From contig JAXCGZ010009467.1 of assembly GCA_037179515.1 (NCBI GenBank), positions 117,501 to 181,500 of the forward strand: 64,000 bases of DNA, read 5' to 3'. Shown here piece after piece: positions 1-64,000 of this stretch. This stretch comes from Halocaridina rubra. Lineage: Eukaryota; Arthropoda; Malacostraca; Decapoda; Atyidae. The notes beneath the pieces are model-generated. The model was not told the DNA's origin, did no database searches, and saw nothing but the letters and a program-made list of their open reading frames with translations. A program made the position numbers and the translations under genes. The stretch's first letter is position 1, and every line of letters starts with the position of its first letter.

Positions 1-1058
1 TTTCTCCTCCTATACCTTTTCCAGCATTTGTCTCTCCACTCCTTAGCTCTTTTACACCCATTATCGAACCATTTCTCTCTGGCATGAATTACACCTACTT
101 TGGTGACAGGTATGCAGCAATCTACTATCTTCCCATATTTCTCACAAAAGATGTCATACATTTCTTGTACAGATTTGTTGTAAAATAAGGTTCTCCAGTC
201 AATAACTGCAAAAAGCTCATTTATTTTGATGTAATCTCCTTTTGGATAGTTCCTCCTCATGTCCTCAGTGCCTCTACTCTCAGGAAGAATGTCTTCAATG
301 ATATACTCCATCAACAACACACAGTGGTCACTCTTTCCAATTGGTGGTTCATACTCAATATTTTCAATATCCAACACATTATCTGTGAACACCAGATCAA
401 GTAGTGATGGCTCATCCCCACCCCTGGCTCTTGTTGGTTCCATTACATGTTGGTGTAGGAAATTCCCTTGTACGCAATCTAGGAATCTTGCCCCAAATGA
501 GTCCTCACCACTGTGTGGGTCAAGATTTATCCAGTCTATCTCTTTATGATTAAAGTCTCCCATAATCAAAATCCTACATTTTTTCTCCCGCGCCATGTTA
601 ACAACTGAGTTTATGACTTCAATCGTACCTATATGACTTTCCTCATAAATTTCAAGCCTATTTTGGTTCCTTGGTGGGTTGTATACAACAGTTATTATAA
701 TGCTCTCTGACCCAGTATTTATGCGAGCAACAAGAAATTCCCTGAACTCACTTTCTATAGCCAAGTTTATTTCTTCAACTTGAATCCTCTCACTTATGAG
801 CAGTGCTATCCCTCCACCAGTCCTCTCAGATCTTTCGACCCTTAGTATTCTGAAGCCCTTAGGAAAAACTGTGACACTGTTTATGTCCTCACTCAACTTA
901 GTCTCTGTAATTGCTACTATATCTGCCTTACTGTTGTGAATCCTATCTTTTAATTCTACTGCCTTACCAGCTAATCCATCAGCATTTGTGTATAACAATC
1001 TTAATGAGGCCCCATCCCCTGATCTTCTGTCATTATCTTCTTTATCTCCCCTTTGTCT
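1..1058 (-). mobile_element. CR1-like LINE fragment (copy A), endonuclease part of ORF2
   Basis: On the minus strand this stretch is nearly the same sequence as 9490-10520, the endonuclease domain of a CR1-like ORF2. It includes the codons for the GDFN motif and the conserved SDH motif. The copy is cut by the window edge on one side and ends abruptly near 1058, where a 17-bp motif (ATACAGTATATGTAGGT) is repeated. It lies in the CFAP57 intron after exon 13. Confidence 0.8.
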
Positions 1059-1269
1059 GGAAGGGGAGATATACAGTATATGTAGGTATACAGTATATGT
1101 AGGTTCTCCATATTAAACATTCTGAATTCAAATCTCAGTTTATCATAATTAATATATGAAGCATTTTTCATATCTCCTAAAAGATATATATTTTATGCAC
1201 TGGGTACATGAAGTTACAGAATTTTGTAAACAGCAACATATAAAGGGAAAATTTAAGACTATGATATAC

Positions 1270-61066
<59,797 letters not shown>

Positions 61067-61699
61067 GATTCTGATTAAAATACAAACATATTTTGATGAT
61101 ATAACAAAGAAAACTTATTAAAGAAACTACGGTAATGGATATAACTGATTCTGTCCAAGGTATCTGATAAGCGATATGTTCAACAGTTTCAAAAATGTAT
61201 ATATTACTATTTAAAGCAGAAACATGAGGTATAATGGAGGACAAAGATTATATAATTAATTTGAGAACTAAAGTTAATGAAGCAGATAGTAATATTCAAG
61301 ATATAGAACTAAGAAAAAAGCTTATTCTAAAGGTTTTAAGGAAAACAAAATTGAAGGAAATCTTTAATCGCTTAGTGTAACGTTTTACGGATACTTTTGA
61401 CATTAAAGTAAAATGAATTCTGTATAAGTTTACAATGCTATTAATGGTAATGTATGTAATAACAGTGAAAATATATATTTTACCTTAAATCTTATATAAT
61501 GTTGAGATATAGACTTTTATCCCATTATAATATCCTGTCCGTTTGTTCAGAGGTGTTCGGCGTCTCTTGTTTCCATAGTAACGCATCATTGGGACTGTAT
61601 ACAGAAAACGATTACTATTTAAGGAAGGCTATGGTAACTTGAAAGAAATATTTAATGGTATCTATGGATTTTTCTATTATTTTTTACTCTATTATTCGC
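61067..61699. other. Sequence just upstream of the CFAP57 start codon
   Basis: This must contain the 5' untranslated region and probably the promoter. I see no convincing TATA box, initiator or upstream exon, and the AT-rich base composition makes such calls unsafe. Confidence 0.35.
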
Positions 61700-61857
61700 C
61701 AGCATCAGTCCCCATTGCGAGGGTACACAATGAAAAACTGATTAGAGGTAAATAAAGCTGGATGCCCTTCCTAATGCCCCGCTGTGGGTTTGATCGCGGA
61801 TTTGTCACTTTCCGAATCGAGTATGCTAGCTATTATGCTACCGCGGTCCCCGGTAGC
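61700..61857 (-). repeat. tRNA-like element (possible second SINE family)
   Basis: On the minus strand the sequence starts GGGACCGCGGTAGCATAAT, with a box-A-like TAGCATAATAGC and, about 40 bases on, a box-B-like GATCAAACCC. A non-tRNA part follows. A similar but more decayed arrangement lies at 12633-12703. Confidence 0.55.
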
Positions 61858-61883
61858 TAAGCAAATAACAATAAGAGTAATGA

Positions 61884-61894
61884 TAATAATAATA

Positions 61895-61951
<57 letters not shown>
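61884..61951. repeat. (AAT)n microsatellite
   Basis: About 68 bp of AAT, upstream of CFAP57. Confidence 0.94.
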
Positions 61952-62646
61952 GCACAGAAAACTTACTCTGCTGTAATAATACCAGGCGAGTGCTCAAAGC
62001 GTTTGCCATATCGCCTTTCAAGATACGTGTACACGAGGTTGGAACCTGTCGTAAGAGTATATGGCAAATAATCAAGGATTATATCGTACTATATAAGTAG
62101 TAAAACACGACAGACGGGTAGGTCTAATTACTGTCTTTTAGTCATATGACTATTTCATGTAGGCCTAATAATGATAATACTGTCCAATATGTGGTATGAC
62201 GACAATCTAGCATCTACCATTGTATTGGGCCAAAATTCTAAAAAGTAAGAAATATATTAAAATTAAACTATTTTGAAATATAAAGGTAAAAAAATAAATA
62301 AAAGAACACTTTACGATAAACTACTCTAATAACATTCAAACAACCTGAATATAAATAGAGAAGGTTAGGTTAGGTTAATTAGAGCACGTATTAGAGTGTT
62401 AATGTTAACAATTAGCTTGTCTGCTAGCAAAATGTAAAAACCTTGGTAGAGCAAGTATTGGAATGAGAAAGTTCATGGCACATCACATATTGGGAGAGCG
62501 CCGTGTCAGTATCATACTTGTGAGAGTTAATTTTCATCCTCAAACAAGATATTCCGAAATATAACACAGGCTGAAAGATTGAGAGGCAATGGATAGATAG
62601 ACAGATAAATAGATATATAGATAGATGCATGCGTACATTCATATAC
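61952..62646. other. Sequence upstream of CFAP57, no recognised feature
   Basis: AT-rich, with GGTTAGGTTAGGTTAA at about 62364 (three short units, not a telomere tract) and GATA-like repeats near 62592-62628. No gene is seen. Confidence 0.5.
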
Positions 62647-62660
62647 ACATCATACACACT

Positions 62661-62850
62661 TCCGGTTTTACGTCACGGACTCCCTTTTCAACCAAGGGCT
62701 AGGACGGTTGCCTTCTTGCGAAGGACTTGTTTTGGCAGATGTAATCCTTACCCTGAGTGCATGCCCTTGCTAACCTCAGACCGTGACGGGGCGCGAACCC
62801 TCGACCTGACGCCTCAGAGTCGCGGACGCTACCGGTTGAGCCACGGCGAC
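62661..62850 (-). mobile_element. tRNA-derived SINE, second copy
   Basis: Reverse orientation of the element at 25954-26150, with the same tRNA-like head (box B complement GGGGCGCGAACCC near 62791; box A complement near 62836) and the tail CCGGAAGT. A target repeat of about 14 bases (ACATCATACACACT-like) lies on both sides. Confidence 0.9.
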
Positions 62851-62871
62851 CACACACACATCATACACACA

Positions 62872-62979
<108 letters not shown>

Positions 62980-63080
62980 GAACCAAACAATAACAACAAA
63001 CAAAAAGAATACCACAACAATATAACAGAACAAAATGCTACTTTATACAACACAACATACATACACACACACACACACAT

Positions 63081-63104
63081 TAGGTAATCACAATTAGGTA
63101 ATCA
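63081..63104 (+). mobile_element. Minimal CR1-like tail fragment inside an (AC)n tract
   Basis: TTAGGTAATCACAATTAGG plus TAATC is the exact double 3' tail of the CR1-like family (compare 19226-19250). It is flanked on both sides by AC repeats (63061-63080 and 63104-63127), with no other CR1 sequence. Confidence 0.8.
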
Positions 63105-63124
63105 CACACACACACACACACACA

Positions 63125-63127
<3 letters not shown>

Positions 63128-63212
<85 letters not shown>
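63128..63212. repeat. (AT)n microsatellite
   Basis: About 85 bp of AT following the AC tract. Confidence 0.95.
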
Positions 63213-63216
<4 letters not shown>

Positions 63217-63550
63217 TAGCACACACACGTACACACATACATATATATACATATATTACAGTTAACAAAGTTTTCCGTTATTACTCAATTGTCATCTCCA
63301 GTTCAATTTTCCCCTCTCTCAGTCACTGCAACTTCCCTTTCTTATATTTCGACATTTACCCAACCAATGGGGACTCTTCATTTAATTACGCACAAACTAA
63401 TGTTTCCTTTCGTCATTATTCACTCAACGTCATCTGCATAATCTCAACAATAATGGAAAAGTTATAGTAAGAACTTTGGAAAAGTTGTACAAGAAAATTG
63501 CAAATGCAAGAACAGCGGTCATATTCAACAAAATATGTATAAAAGAAAAT
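63213..63550. other. Sequence without recognised feature
   Basis: Mixed sequence between microsatellites. I see no gene or known repeat. Confidence 0.5.
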
Positions 63551-63561
63551 TTACTGAAAAA

Positions 63562-63789
<228 letters not shown>

Positions 63790-64000
63790 AAAAATGCATG
63801 TTGAAATTCCGATTAAAATTGTCATAACATTAGTTGGCAGGAGCCTACACCACACTGGCGAAGTAATATATGTATTCCACGTTCGAAATCTGGTAAGGGG
63901 GCAGAAATATATCACATGCTTTCGCATTTAGTGATAAGTTTATCATACACGCACACACACACACCGCGCGTTCAGTGACACACGGAATTGCTCCTCTTAA

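Noticed and set aside
62364..62379. Telomere-like TTAGG repeat
   Set aside because: Only about three imperfect units (GGTTAGGTTAGGTTAA) within ordinary sequence.

Overview
The window is eukaryotic, intron-rich and dominated by repeats. A decapod crustacean or close relative is the best guess (inference). The reasons are the long AT, AG and AAT microsatellites, several CR1/Jockey/RTE-type LINE families, Tigger-like DNA transposons and a tRNA-derived SINE. The species cannot be fixed from the sequence alone.

Only one host gene is visible. It runs on the minus strand from a start codon at 61066 to beyond the left edge. Thirteen exons (61066 down to 1270) join in phase, all with GT-AG introns, to give 737 residues of a WD-repeat protein with the start of a coiled coil. 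The order and content of the blocks match CFAP57 (WDR65), a ciliary/flagellar protein of the inner-dynein-arm and regulatory region. The 3' end of the gene is outside the window.

Everything else lies in the introns or upstream of the gene. From left to right: a CR1-like LINE end (1-1058); an RTE-like LINE (about 2685-12630) split by a Tigger-like transposon (2934-6021) and by a CR1-like copy (7564-11070); a non-autonomous Tigger-ended element with a long internal inverted repeat (14146-15822); an old minus-strand CR1-like copy (16343-23303) split by two younger plus-strand copies; exons 9 to 5 with a SINE between exons 7 and 6 (23400-26736); and the 26-kb intron 4 (26737-52727).

Intron 4 contains the most notable object, a young and apparently intact LTR retrotransposon at 27713-38168. 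It has 1.9-kb LTRs, a 5-bp target duplication and one long ORF. Its domains are Ty3/gypsy-type but lie in the Ty1/copia order: protease, integrase, reverse transcriptase, RNase H. This is the hallmark of the Gmr1 group. It has no recognisable Gag and carries two tandem-repeat arrays in its leader. Downstream are a decayed second gypsy-like element (about 38605-47035) holding a CR1-like and a Jockey-like insertion, another CR1-like copy, and an RTE-like LINE between two (TTA)n tracts.

Exons 4 to 1 follow (52728-61066), separated by further LINE pieces and an 864-bp inverted-repeat element set in AT microsatellites. The region upstream of the gene holds a tRNA-like sequence, a second SINE copy and long AT/AC/AG microsatellites, one of which contains a 24-bp scrap of CR1 tail. 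I found no rRNA or functional tRNA gene, no CRISPR array and no second host gene.
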